From CAZYAK01 sp964645935 (GTDB taxonomy: Bacteria > Patescibacteriota > Gracilibacteria > Peribacterales > Peribacteraceae), in NCBI GenBank assembly GCA_964645935.1, contig CAZYAK010000003.1, forward strand, positions 1-57,899: DNA of 57,899 nucleotides, read 5' to 3'. The notes beneath the pieces are model-generated. The model did not search any database. It was not told where the DNA came from and saw nothing but the letters and a program-made list of their open reading frames with translations. Of the stretch, positions 1 to 7,518 are shown in pieces. The translations under genes and the position numbers were made by a program. Position 1 is the first letter of the stretch. Each line of letters opens with the position of its first letter.

Positions 1-19
1 GCCTTGGTATCCGCATGGC

Positions 20-380
20 CGGCTCCACCAAGGGTTTCCCGTTTCTTTGTCGCCACAAAGAAACGGGGGAAAGAAAACGCCGACCGCGACAAGCCACCGG
101 CCTCCAGCGGATAGGGGTCCCTCTAGCGGGTGCAATGCTCAAGGAACAGGATCCCTGCGGCCGTAACCGCCTACCCGCCGTGTCCGGTCGAGGGGTAAGG
201 CGAAGACCCTGCTCGGAAGGGGTCAGTGGCTCCAGAAGAATGCCGTATCGATTGCACCCGCGCGCTACCCCTACAACCCAGCCGCAGGTCTTCGACCTGC
301 GGGTGACGATCAAAGCGGCCGCGACCAAACACACACATATCCCCAGTCGCACTGGTCCCGCGGTGCGGACTGGCGATCAT
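20..380. repeat. Mosaic intergenic repeat cluster, locus 1
   Basis: No gene is visible in the first 390 bases. The stretch is built of modules found again elsewhere in the window. A palindrome around TTTCTTTGT...ACAAAGAAA near 40-64 recurs near 27915-27940 and, inverted, near 28235-28270. A block around 186-240 recurs at about 28050-28110. A hairpin CCGCAGGTC/GACCTGCGG at about 283-303 and a GACCAAACACACAC block at 322-377 recur near 36586-36693. The order of modules differs between loci. This looks like dispersed non-coding repeats rather than one transposon; no transposase is present. Confidence 0.75.
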
Positions 381-392
381 GGCGTCCGCCCG

Positions 393-1163
393 TCACGCCG
401 CCATCGCCTCCTGCGCGAAGACTCGCAGACCGTCCTTCTGGCGGGCCAGCTGGCGGATGCGCTCGCGGGTGACGCCGAAGTCCAGGGTCTGTTCGCGCAT
501 GACGTCATAGTCGTCGGAGACGAGCTCCAGGCTTCCGGGGACCTCCGCGTCCTGGGCCACCATCGCGGCCGTCTCGGTGAACTTGGTGGAGGTGATGATC
601 GTGGGATCCTCGGTGTCCTGGGACGCCTCGACCACCGTGGCGACGCCGTTCTTGATCTGCACGGCGGCCACGTCCTGCACGGCCTGCTGGGTGTGCTCGT
701 ATTCGTGCGCGCCCACGCCTCCGGCGGCCTTCTTGTCCACGACGGTGGTGGTGCCCACGGTCTTGGCGGCATCGAACTTCTGCGTGCCCTCCTGGTCCAG
801 GTACGCGGTGCCGAGGATGTTGCCCTCGTGCTCCTCGTGCTTGAGATCCCACTCTTTGGTGGAGTCGTGGAGATCCTTGGCGCCCTGCTCCAGGTGTTCC
901 GCGGCCTCGGCGATCACGTCGGCATCGGCATCCGCGGCGCCCAGGCGCTCTAGGTCCTTGGCGGTCTCCTCCCGGTCCTGCGGGGACGGCGGCGTGGCCC
1001 GTTCCTCCAGGAGCTCCTGGGTCTGGCCGCGCGAGGCGTCGGCGTAGGACTGGAGGCGGGTGGCGCGCTCGCGGACGGCGTTCGCCACCTCCGCGGCGCT
1101 CTTGCCGTCGGCTTCCTTGGCGACGTCCACGTAATGGTCTTGGGCGAGATGCAGGCTGTTCAT
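393..1163 (-). CDS. Orphan protein with HExxH zincin motif and sigma-4.2-like C-terminus
   Basis: A 256-aa protein starting at an ATG at 1163; a longer GTG start at 1217 is possible. The N-terminal half is charged and helical. Residues about 153-157 read HEYEH followed by TQQ, matching the zinc-metallopeptidase HExxH pattern and resembling the HExxHxxQQ of DUF4157-type domains. Residues about 229-238 read FGVTRERIRQ, the recognition-helix signature of primary sigma-factor region 4.2. The protein ends AMAA, as do two neighbours. No signal peptide or membrane segment is seen. A GGAGG lies about 18 nt before the ATG, which is far for a ribosome site. The function is unknown; a peptidase linked to transcription is only inference. 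Confidence 0.7.
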   Translation of the reverse strand: MNSLHLAQDHYVDVAKEADGKSAAEVANAVRERATRLQSYADASRGQTQELLEERATPPSPQDREETAKDLERLGAADADADVIAEAAEHLEQGAKDLHDSTKEWDLKHEEHEGNILGTAYLDQEGTQKFDAAKTVGTTTVVDKKAAGGVGAHEYEHTQQAVQDVAAVQIKNGVATVVEASQDTEDPTIITSTKFTETAAMVAQDAEVPGSLELVSDDYDVMREQTLDFGVTRERIRQLARQKDGLRVFAQEAMAA

Positions 1164-1232
1164 GCCACTATTGTGGGGCTTCCTCCGGCCAAGTCGCTCC
1201 TCAGTGCGGGGGAACACGGGGAGAATCTCTTT

Positions 1233-1252
1233 TATGGCTTACAGAAGCCATA
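1233..1252. repeat. Short hairpin upstream of the HExxH gene
   Basis: A perfect inverted repeat TATGGCTT/AAGCCATA with a 4-nt loop lies about 70 bp upstream of the 1163 start codon. It could be a leader structure or an operator. No function can be assigned. Confidence 0.4.
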
Positions 1253-1329
1253 GTACGTATGCATGCGATCTTCGTTTCCGGACGCGGAGGGCTCGCAATC
1301 GCCGGGATTCACCGATCCCGTGAACGGCC

Positions 1330-1361
1330 AAAAAAAGCCCCGGGCTCATGGACCCGGGGCT
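1330..1361 (-). terminator. Rho-independent terminator of the 1381-1602 gene
   Basis: Read on the minus strand, a 9-bp GC-rich stem AGCCCCGGG/CCCGGGGCT with an 8-nt loop is followed by a run of T. It lies 20 bp after the stop codon at 1381. Confidence 0.85.
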
Positions 1362-1380
1362 CCTTCCCTTTCGGACGGTG

Positions 1381-1602
1381 TCAGGCCGCCATGGCCCGGC
1401 TGGCCTCGACGACGGCGGTCTCCTCTTCCTCTTCTTGTACCTTGGCGATGATGTCGCGGAGCTCCTCCTCGTAGGTGGCGGTGAGTACGCGGATCTGTTC
1501 GGTGACGTCCTCTTGCTCCTTCGCCTGCTCCCTCTGCTCAGGCATCTGGGGGGCCTCGACGGTGTCGATGGCGGGGGTGGTCTCGAGAGTGGCGTGAGCC
1601 AT
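1381..1602 (-). CDS. Small acidic helical orphan protein ending AMAA
   Basis: A 73-aa protein from an ATG at 1602. It is rich in Glu, Gln and Ala, with a predicted helical or coiled-coil stretch in the C-terminal half and a run of five Glu. It ends AMAA, like the proteins at 393-1163 and 2054-2530. The leader is pyrimidine-rich (CTTTCCCCATCC) without a Shine-Dalgarno sequence; the same CCATCC block precedes the sigma-factor genes at 18083 and 18778. A strong terminator follows. I do not recognise the family. Confidence 0.7.
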   Translation of the reverse strand: MAHATLETTPAIDTVEAPQMPEQREQAKEQEDVTEQIRVLTATYEEELRDIIAKVQEEEEETAVVEASRAMAA

Positions 1603-1633
1603 GATCGGATGGGGAAAGGTGATGAGTACGCGC

Positions 1634-1873
1634 TTAGTATGCCCCGTCCGCAGCGTGTGCAAATGCAAGAAGCCGACAATCTGCACGTGCGAACCATCCG
1701 CGCCTGTACAAAGCCGAAGTCGGCGGGTTCACGAACCGCGGATGGAAAACGGGCTGTACGGATCGGGCTGCCGCTTTGCCACGTTTCGCCGCGGCGCGCC
1801 GCACCTCGTACTCCAGCTTGAGGATGTCGCCAGTCTTGGGCGCGCGATCCACGGGCTTCCGCGAGCCGAGCAT
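1634..1873 (-). CDS. Possible small basic protein or gene remnant
   Basis: An open frame of 79 codons from an ATG at 1873, preceded by GAGGAGG at a suitable distance. The first part (KTGDILKLEYEVRRAAAKRG) has protein-like charge patterning. The frame also continues upstream of the ATG for about 25 sensible codons (KQFESAYEEG) to a TAG. The C-terminal third looks less coding and runs up to the region before the 1602 start. It may be a real small gene, or the decayed end of a longer one. Confidence 0.35.
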   Translation of the reverse strand: MLGSRKPVDRAPKTGDILKLEYEVRRAAAKRGKAAARSVQPVFHPRFVNPPTSALYRRGWFARADCRLLAFAHAADGAY

Positions 1874-2053
1874 CGCCACCCCCTCCTCATACGCGGACTC
1901 GAACTGCTTCTGCCTCTCGTCCCTGCAATTCGCGAGACGCTCGCACGCCTACTGCACGCATCGGCCCCTCCGCCAGGCATTCTTGCATGCCGCCCACAAC
2001 ACGAACCAGGCGGAGACCGGTGTTTCCGTCTGGCCGATGATCCGTTCCAACCG

Positions 2054-2530
2054 TCAGGCGGCCATCGCCGTCTGGGCCTCCTCGGGAGCGTCGGCGGGCG
2101 CCGCAGGGGCGGGGTCCGACGTGTTCGGCTCCAGCGTCTCGACGACCGGCTCGGCAGCCTCGGGCACAGTATCCGTCACGACGACGGGCTCCTCGCGGGG
2201 AGCGGCCTCGGGCTCCGGGAACTTGTCGTCCTCGTGGACGCGGATCTCGCCGGCCTCGTTGACCTCCACGCCAGCCAGGCCTCGGTGCGGGGTAAGGTCG
2301 GTGACGGGCGTCTCCGCCGCGGATACGGCCACGCCGCCGCTTTTGGCCTGCATCGCGGTGCTGCGGTTCAGCGCGCGCTTGATCTCCGTGCCCTGCTTCG
2401 CGCGCAGCAGGGTGACGTCCAGTTCCGCCTTGAGCGTGACGGCGAGGCTCTCGGCCTCGTGGTCCTTGAGCGTGCGCTCGTCGCGCTCGCGCAGGGCCGG
2501 GAGAAGTTCGCTTCGATCCAGCTTCCGCAT
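2054..2530 (-). CDS. Orphan acidic protein ending AMAA
   Basis: A 158-aa protein from an ATG at 2530. The N-terminal 70 residues are charged and probably helical. The C-terminal half is Pro/Glu/Ala-rich and probably disordered, ending AMAA. The leader is a C-rich tract (CCCCCCTTCCCCC directly before ATG) with no Shine-Dalgarno sequence. It shares strand and C-terminal tetrapeptide with the two genes downstream (393-1163 and 1381-1602), suggesting a functional group. The family is not recognised. Confidence 0.7.
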   Translation of the reverse strand: MRKLDRSELLPALRERDERTLKDHEAESLAVTLKAELDVTLLRAKQGTEIKRALNRSTAMQAKSGGVAVSAAETPVTDLTPHRGLAGVEVNEAGEIRVHEDDKFPEPEAAPREEPVVVTDTVPEAAEPVVETLEPNTSDPAPAAPADAPEEAQTAMAA

Positions 2531-2697
2531 GGGGGAAGGGGGGTAAGGAATGAAAGCGCCCCAAGTATCGTCCGTATCCCCTCAGGCGGTACCGAAGCGC
2601 CGTCCGAAGTCCGGGCACGTGCCCGATGCGACCGCCGTACGGGAAGCACACGATGCACCCAATCCTCATCTTCCGTGCTCGCGGTCAAGGTGTGGGA

Positions 2698-3192
2698 TCA
2701 GCGCAGCCGCTCGTAGTCCTCAAACGTGAACGCATGCGCGTGCCGGTCGTCGGCGTCGTGGCGCTCGCCAAGGACGCGCTTCCACTCCCCTCCCGGGAGC
2801 GGGGGGAACACCGTGTCGCCCTGGAAGTGTGCATGCACGCGGGTGAGGCGCACGCGGTCGGCCAATGGCAGCGCGGCGCGGTAGATCTCGCCGCCACCGA
2901 AGACGATGGCCTCCTCCGCCCCTCCCGCTTTCGCCATGGCAATGGCGCTCTCCAGCGACGAGGCGTGCTCGGCGCCGGGCAGCACTCGCTCCGCATCGCG
3001 CGTGATGACGATGTTGCGCCGCCCCGGCAACACGCGCCCGATGGACTGGTGGGTTTTCCGGCCCATCAGGAGCGGCTTGCCCATGGTGATGGCCTTCATA
3101 CGGGCGAAATCGTCCGGGAGGGACCACAGCAACGTATTTCCGCCCCCTATGACGTTTCCTTCATCCGCGGCGACGACGAGGGTGAGAATCAC
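2698..3192 (-). CDS. folA: Dihydrofolate reductase
   Basis: Reduces dihydrofolate to tetrahydrofolate with NADPH, regenerating the folate that thymidylate synthase oxidises. The 164-aa product is the usual length. It begins ILTLVVAADEGNVIGGGNTL and has the LLWSLPDDFARMK substrate-binding segment with the catalytic Asp, the MGRKTHQSIGR nucleotide-binding motif, and VFGGGEIYR. The start is a GTG at 3192, because upstream codons are repeat DNA and a TATGAT -10 box sits 6 nt before the GTG, predicting a leaderless mRNA. thyA lies 1.8 kb upstream on the same strand, with an SLH gene between. Confidence 0.92.
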   Translation of the reverse strand: MILTLVVAADEGNVIGGGNTLLWSLPDDFARMKAITMGKPLLMGRKTHQSIGRVLPGRRNIVITRDAERVLPGAEHASSLESAIAMAKAGGAEEAIVFGGGEIYRAALPLADRVRLTRVHAHFQGDTVFPPLPGGEWKRVLGERHDADDRHAHAFTFEDYERLR

Positions 3193-3198
3193 GCCGCA

Positions 3199-3204
3199 AT
3201 CATA
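3199..3204 (-). promoter_or_regulatory. Leaderless -10 box of folA
   Basis: TATGAT lies 6 nt before the GTG start. Transcription would start at or within a base or two of the start codon. Confidence 0.5.
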
Positions 3205-3214
3205 CGCAAAAAAC

Positions 3215-3265
3215 CCGCCGAAGGCAGGCGAGCCTGTCCTGAGCCTGTCGAGGGGCCTGCCTGGA
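3215..3265. repeat. REP-like repeat with AGGCAGGC/GCCTGCCT stem
   Basis: It contains the widespread intergenic motif TCCTGAGCCTGTCGA, bounded by inverted arms AGGCAGGC (3222-3229) and GCCTGCCT (3255-3262). A related TTCGACACGCTCAGGA sequence is at about 9182-9197. It lies in the gap between folA and the SLH gene. Confidence 0.7.
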
Positions 3266-3329
3266 GGCGCCCCTTGCCGGAAGGAGGGCCCACGGGAGGA
3301 AACCGGAGGGTTCCTTCCGTGCCGGAAGG

Positions 3330-4904
3330 TCATGGTTGGACGACGTAGCGGACCGTCTTCACCGACGGGAATTGCTTGAGGTTGGCGGAGATCGCGCGCT
3401 GCGCGGAGGTGGAGCTCTCGGTGTCACCCTGGAAGATCTCGGCCAGCGGGCGGGCCAGCCGCACCGTGGCCGTGCCGCCCTGGATGACGACGCCGCGGTA
3501 ATCGTCTCCCGAGAAGCCCCACACGCCGTTGCAGGGCTGGGCCTTCTCGTCGGCGGAGATGGAGGCGTGGAGCATCGCGCGGAGCGTCATGTCCGCCACG
3601 GAGGAGGACTGGGGCACGGTGCGCGTGAGCTTCACGGTGGGCGCCGGGACGTCATGCACGCCCGAGCCGTAGGGGCAGAGCAGGATGCTCACCTCCATGG
3701 TGGGAGCCTCCTGCGCGGCGGGCGCGGGCGCGATGTCCACGGTGTCCAGGAACGCGCGGAAGAGCTGGTCCTGCCCGTCGGAGGAGAGGTATCCGTCCTG
3801 TTGTTGATTGCAGTCCACCGACCGTACGATCACGAGCGTGCGCGTCGCGTCCATGGGGACGAAGGTCGTCTCCCAGCCCTCGCACTCGAGGCCCTCGAAG
3901 TACGAGACGCCTTGGCGCCCGTCCACGGTGACATTCTGGGCGAAGTCCTCGTCGAAGGAGTTGAAGCCGAGCCGCGCGTACACGAGCGGCCGGTCCAGGA
4001 CGCCCACGGAGATCGCCAGCTTGCTCACGGAGGGGCGGCACGGGGCGTCTGGGCCCGCCATACCGTTGCAGCCCTCTGCGGTCTCGTGGCGGCGCACGTG
4101 CGCGACATCCAGGGAGTGCATGCGCTGCAGGTCGCCGGGTACGTAGATGTCACGCACCGTCAGCACGCCTTCCTTGGCGCTGAAGAGCGATCCGGGGTAG
4201 CTGAAGGAGACGTCACGCAGCACGGACGACACCTCGTCGCTGCGCACGTCGTCACCGTCCTCGATGCCGGAGAACCATTCCAGCGACGTGCGGCCGGTAT
4301 CCAAGCGATAGCGCAGCTCCGCCATCTCGCCGCGCGTGAACGGGGCGTCGTAGGCCTCCACGGTGGGCGGCACGGCGTGGCGCGCCAGGAGGGCGGAGGC
4401 GTAGGGCGCGTACCAGCGGTGGTCGTACGCGTCCGCGGGGAGGATGGGCAGCTTGTAGGCGGTGGCGGCGATCTTGGCGGCCTCGGCGTAGTTGATCCAC
4501 GCGTGCGGCGCGAAGCCGCCGTCGGGGTATCCCGAGACGATGCCACGCTCCTTGGCCACGCACACGTACGGCGCGAACCACTCGGTCCTGGGGACGTCGG
4601 GGAAGATGATCTGGGATTTAGCCACGCAGGCCGAGCGCTCCTCGGGGGTGGAAGCGTCCACCACCAGGAGCTTGGTCAGCTCCGCGCGGGTGATGAGGCC
4701 GTCCGGACGGAACGTGCCGTCGGGGTAGCCCTCCACGCTCCCCTTCCCGCGCAGGAACTCGATGGCGGGCGCGGCGGACACGCATCCGCGGACGTCGGAG
4801 AAACCCGTGGCCGCGGCGTTGCAGCCGGTGGTGGCCAGCGCGACGGGAACGGCCAAGAGGGACGTCGACGCGACGGCGGCGGACAGTAGGAGGGAGAGGC
4901 GCAT
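3330..4904 (-). CDS. Secreted S-layer-homology protein with C-terminal GerMN-like domain
   Basis: A 524-aa exported protein. Residues 1-25 form a signal peptide (hydrophobic LLLSAAVASTSLLAVPVALA). About 35-200 hold three SLH repeats with the hallmark EGYPDGTFRP, SGYPDGGFAP and a third degenerate copy; SLH domains anchor proteins to cell-wall polymer. A central domain of unknown type follows. The last 120 residues resemble GerMN: a VADMTLRAMLHA helix, GGTATVRLARPL, and QFPSVKTVRYVV at the end. The start at 4904 gives the signal peptide and has TATGCT 6 nt upstream. The second SLH gene in the window is at 37813. It is probably an envelope protein. Confidence 0.85.
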   Translation of the reverse strand: MRLSLLLSAAVASTSLLAVPVALATTGCNAAATGFSDVRGCVSAAPAIEFLRGKGSVEGYPDGTFRPDGLITRAELTKLLVVDASTPEERSACVAKSQIIFPDVPRTEWFAPYVCVAKERGIVSGYPDGGFAPHAWINYAEAAKIAATAYKLPILPADAYDHRWYAPYASALLARHAVPPTVEAYDAPFTRGEMAELRYRLDTGRTSLEWFSGIEDGDDVRSDEVSSVLRDVSFSYPGSLFSAKEGVLTVRDIYVPGDLQRMHSLDVAHVRRHETAEGCNGMAGPDAPCRPSVSKLAISVGVLDRPLVYARLGFNSFDEDFAQNVTVDGRQGVSYFEGLECEGWETTFVPMDATRTLVIVRSVDCNQQQDGYLSSDGQDQLFRAFLDTVDIAPAPAAQEAPTMEVSILLCPYGSGVHDVPAPTVKLTRTVPQSSSVADMTLRAMLHASISADEKAQPCNGVWGFSGDDYRGVVIQGGTATVRLARPLAEIFQGDTESSTSAQRAISANLKQFPSVKTVRYVVQP

Positions 4905-4921
4905 GGCTGGAGCATAATCCA

Positions 4922-4988
4922 GAAGCACCAACCTCCAAGCATCAAATTCCAAACCGTTTGGTACTTGGAGGTTGGAAGCTGGTGCTTC
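4922..4988. repeat. Long interrupted inverted repeat
   Basis: Nested arms GAAGCACCA/TGGTGCTTC, ACCTCCAAG/CTTGGAGGT and CCAAACCGTTTGG at the centre form one large hairpin between thyA and the SLH gene. The segment AAGCATCAAAT also occurs (inverted) beside the four-helix-bundle gene near 51660, so it is a dispersed family. Confidence 0.75.
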
Positions 4989-4992
4989 GCCG

Positions 4993-5853
4993 TCACACGG
5001 CGATGGGCGCCTTGATGGAGGGCAGCGGGTCGTACCCGACCACCTCGATATCCTCGAAGCGGAACGCGAGGAGGTCCTTCACATCCGGATTGAGCTTGAG
5101 GGTGGGCAGCGGACGCGGCTCGCGCGTCAGCTGCTCCTTGGCCTGGTCCAGGTGGTTGAGGTACAGGTGCGCGTCGCCCATGGTGTGCACGAAGTCGCCG
5201 ACCGCGAGGCCGCACACCTGCGCGATCATGTGCGTGAGCAGCGCGTAGGACGCGATGTTGAAGGGCACGCCCAGGAAGATGTCCGCGGAGCGCTGGTACA
5301 GCTGGCAGCTCAGCTCGGGCTTTCCTGCCCGAGCCCCATCAGACACGTAGAACTGGAAGAGCGTGTGGCACGGAGGCAGCGCCACTTCGTCGGCTTCCGC
5401 GGGGTTCCAGCCCGTCACGATGTGGCGACGGCTGTCGGGGTTCTTCTTGATCCCGTCTACGAGCTTGAGGATCTGGTCGACGCCGTCTTTCTTGAAGGTG
5501 CTGTCCGCGTTGCGCGTCGCGCCGAAGTTGCGCCACTGGTGGCCGTACACGGGCCCTAAGTCCCCCGCCTCGCGGCCGAAGCGCGCGGTCTGCTCCGCAG
5601 TGGCCCACTCGTCCCAGATGGTGACGCCCTGGGCCTGCAGCGTCTTTACATTCGTGTCGCCGGAGAGGAACCAGAGCAGTTCCTTGAAGATGGACCGCGT
5701 CGCGAGCTTTTTGGTGGTGAGCAGCGGGAAGCCTTGGCGCAGGTCGTAGCGCGCCTGGTACCCAAAGACGGACCGCGTCCCCGTGCCCGTGCGGTCGGAC
5801 TTCTCGGTGCCGTGCTCTAGGACATGGCGGAGGAGATCGAGGTACTGCTTCAT
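4993..5853 (-). CDS. thyA: Thymidylate synthase
   Basis: Methylates dUMP to dTMP using methylenetetrahydrofolate, leaving dihydrofolate for FolA. The 286-aa product is colinear with classical ThyA: RTGTGTRSVFGYQ near residue 21 (phosphate-binding Arg), PVYGHQWRNFG at 101-111, and the nucleophile in LPPCHTLFQFYV (Cys162). RSADIFLGVPFNIASYALL and the C-terminal region are intact, ending in the typical short APIAV. TAGTGT lies 9 nt before the ATG. Confidence 0.95.
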   Translation of the reverse strand: MKQYLDLLRHVLEHGTEKSDRTGTGTRSVFGYQARYDLRQGFPLLTTKKLATRSIFKELLWFLSGDTNVKTLQAQGVTIWDEWATAEQTARFGREAGDLGPVYGHQWRNFGATRNADSTFKKDGVDQILKLVDGIKKNPDSRRHIVTGWNPAEADEVALPPCHTLFQFYVSDGARAGKPELSCQLYQRSADIFLGVPFNIASYALLTHMIAQVCGLAVGDFVHTMGDAHLYLNHLDQAKEQLTREPRPLPTLKLNPDVKDLLAFRFEDIEVVGYDPLPSIKAPIAV

Positions 5854-5917
5854 GGCCCGCGCACACTACCACAAGAATGCGGCGCCGGAACGGCGGCGGG
5901 AATCGCGGCAACAAGAC

Positions 5918-5950
5918 GGCTCCCCCGGTCAGAGACCGGGGGAGGAGCCG
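5918..5950 (-). terminator. Terminator hairpin of the 47-aa protein gene
   Basis: A perfect 11-bp stem CTCCCCCGGTC/GACCGGGGGAG with a 3-nt loop lies just after the stop at 5974 in the minus direction. There is little T tract. Confidence 0.75.
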
Positions 5951-5973
5951 CTCAGGGGAGGACGGGGGGGCGG

Positions 5974-6117
5974 CTAGTAGCCGCCCGGAACTGGGTGCTT
6001 GCCCCAGTGGGCGGGTGTTTTCCACCCGCAAACCATGGTGACGTATCCATACCCACCGACGACCACGACGGTCACGATGAACGCGATACGGACGACGTTC
6101 CAGACTTTTCTTAACAT
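5974..6117 (-). CDS. 47-aa single-pass membrane protein
   Basis: A very short gene starting MLRKVWNVVRIAFIV and ending PVPGGY. Residues about 8-25 (VVRIAFIVTVVVVGGYGYV) form one membrane helix after a basic N-terminus, with a short polar tail that carries one Cys. A GGGAG lies 8-9 nt before the ATG. Promoter, leader hairpin and terminator are all recognisable, so it is an independent transcription unit. It belongs to the orphan genes with Shine-Dalgarno signals and leader hairpins. No family is recognised; it could be a small regulatory membrane peptide or a toxin-like peptide, and neither is shown. Confidence 0.65.
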   Translation of the reverse strand: MLRKVWNVVRIAFIVTVVVVGGYGYVTMVCGWKTPAHWGKHPVPGGY

Positions 6118-6129
6118 GGCATTGTCTCC

Positions 6130-6166
6130 CGAATGAGCGGCTGTACCTGTGGCAGCCGCTCATTCG
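6130..6166 (-). promoter_or_regulatory. Leader hairpin before the 47-aa gene
   Basis: A perfect 14-bp stem CGAATGAGCGGCTG/CAGCCGCTCATTCG with a 9-nt loop lies in the 5' leader, with the ribosome site GGGAG directly after it. It could protect the mRNA or control access to the ribosome site. Confidence 0.65.
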
Positions 6167-6179
6167 TTACGAGTGAGGA

Positions 6180-6206
6180 CTGTGATCACAGGTAGTGAAT
6201 ATTATA
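6180..6206 (-). promoter_or_regulatory. Extended -10 promoter with 12-bp palindromic operator
   Basis: On the minus strand TGATATAAT (6201-6209) is an extended -10 box. The perfect palindrome CTGTGATCACAG (6180-6191) sits at the expected transcription start, the position of a repressor site. The half-site TGTGA resembles CRP/FNR-type half-sites but with no spacer. Confidence 0.55.
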
Positions 6207-6258
6207 TCATGCTTGTTCAATAAGTACATTGTCCTCCTTCCGCGCGCACCATCAAAAG

Positions 6259-6286
6259 AGGCCTGGCGACGGGTGTCGCCAGGCCT
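6259..6286 (-). terminator. Terminator of the beta-propeller gene
   Basis: A perfect 12-bp stem AGGCCTGGCGAC/GTCGCCAGGCCT with loop GGGT, followed on the minus strand by CTTTTG. It lies 75 bp after the stop at 6361. Confidence 0.85.
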
Positions 6287-6360
6287 CCTGCCAGGAGTAG
6301 ATGGTCTAGAGGGTTCCTCCCGCTTTGCGTGGCAGGAGGGGTTGTTACGTCATAACACGA

Positions 6361-7518
6361 TCAGTAGGGCTGCAGATTCTTCTCCTGCCCCAGCAGGACG
6401 CGCACGAGCTTGTCGCTGTACGCGTCCCAGAGGTAGACGCCCACGCGGTTCTTTCCCGCGTGGGTGTCGGCGTTGTAGCCGACGATGGTCACGATCTGCT
6501 GACTGTCGGGCGTGAAGGCCGCCGCCTCCACGTACGTGCTCCACCCGTGGTGGATGGCGTGGTAGACGGTCTTGCCACGCTGGGGCTTGAACAGACTGCA
6601 AACTTGCAGCTCACTGATCTTGTAGCCGCAGCAGAGCTTCCCGTCCGGGGAGACGGCCAGCCCGCGGTGCCGCCAGAAGCCGGTGCCCAGGTCCGTGAGC
6701 CTGCCACCCGGGGTGACGGCATGCTGGTCATCCGCCAGCACGAACGCGCCAGTGGCGAGATCCAGCAGGCCACGGCCCTTCTTCATGACGTGGGCTTCGG
6801 CCTTGCCGTTAGCCACGTAGTGGAGCCGGTAGACGTTCCGCAGCGACGTCGCCTTGGCGTCGCCCTCGACCATCGAGAGGATCCGGCAGCCGTCCGGCTG
6901 CACGGCGAAGAGCTTCGTGCCTTCGCTGGTGCCGACGGCGAGCTGCGTGCCATCCTGGCTGACGCTGACGGAGTTCAGGGCCATCCCGTAGAGGCTCTCC
7001 TGGATCCAGCCTCCGAGCTGGATCACGCACGGCCGCTTCTCGCGGACGATATGGATCTCCAGCGACTCCTTGCGCCTCTTCGTGATCCGCTTCTCGTTGG
7101 GATTCACGAACGACGGGTACGTCGTCTCTAGCACCTCGTGCCCGATGCGGTACGCGACAACGGGTTCCCCCGCGGGGGTAAAGGCGACGGCCACGACGGT
7201 GTGGCCCTTGCCGATCACCTGGGTGGCCCCCGTCTTGACGTTGATCAGCAGCGCGCCGTCGCTGCCGCCGACCAGCACCTGCGTGCCGTGCGGGTGCATG
7301 GCGAGACAGCTGAGCGCCTTGGGCTGCTTCCCGTCGAACTTCTGGACGACAAACGGCTTGGAGATGGGCGGGAGCGCCGGCTGGTACCGCGCCTGGGCCA
7401 CCGCGTCGATGACGAGCGACGTCTGGGGCTTGGCGACGACGTGGGGGGCGGCGGCGTGGGCCGCGCCGACGAGGGTGAGGACGGCCATCGCGAGGATGGC
7501 GGAGCTGTACTTCTTCAT
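6361..7518 (-). CDS. Secreted WD40/beta-propeller-like protein
   Basis: A 385-aa exported protein. MKKYSSAILAMAVLTLVGAAHA is a clear signal peptide. The body has repeated beta-strand blocks such as LSCLAMHPHGTQVLVGGSDG, VSVSQDGTQLAVGTSEG and LAVSPDGKLCCGYKISELQV, the pattern of propeller blades, and a late block AAAFTPDSQQIVTIVGYNAD. The ribosome site is weak (AGAGAA), and TTGACA about 170 bp upstream may be its -35 box. It is monocistronic with a strong terminator, like the other orphan units. The ligand is unknown; the distant gene at 56211 also has propeller-like strands at its C-terminus. Confidence 0.7.
   Translation of the reverse strand: MKKYSSAILAMAVLTLVGAAHAAAPHVVAKPQTSLVIDAVAQARYQPALPPISKPFVVQKFDGKQPKALSCLAMHPHGTQVLVGGSDGALLINVKTGATQVIGKGHTVVAVAFTPAGEPVVAYRIGHEVLETTYPSFVNPNEKRITKRRKESLEIHIVREKRPCVIQLGGWIQESLYGMALNSVSVSQDGTQLAVGTSEGTKLFAVQPDGCRILSMVEGDAKATSLRNVYRLHYVANGKAEAHVMKKGRGLLDLATGAFVLADDQHAVTPGGRLTDLGTGFWRHRGLAVSPDGKLCCGYKISELQVCSLFKPQRGKTVYHAIHHGWSTYVEAAAFTPDSQQIVTIVGYNADTHAGKNRVGVYLWDAYSDKLVRVLLGQEKNLQPY

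Noticed and set aside
3336..4889. 517-codon open frame antisense to the SLH gene
   Set aside because: High GC leaves antisense frames open. The minus-strand product has a signal peptide, SLH repeats and GerMN, so the plus frame is a shadow.
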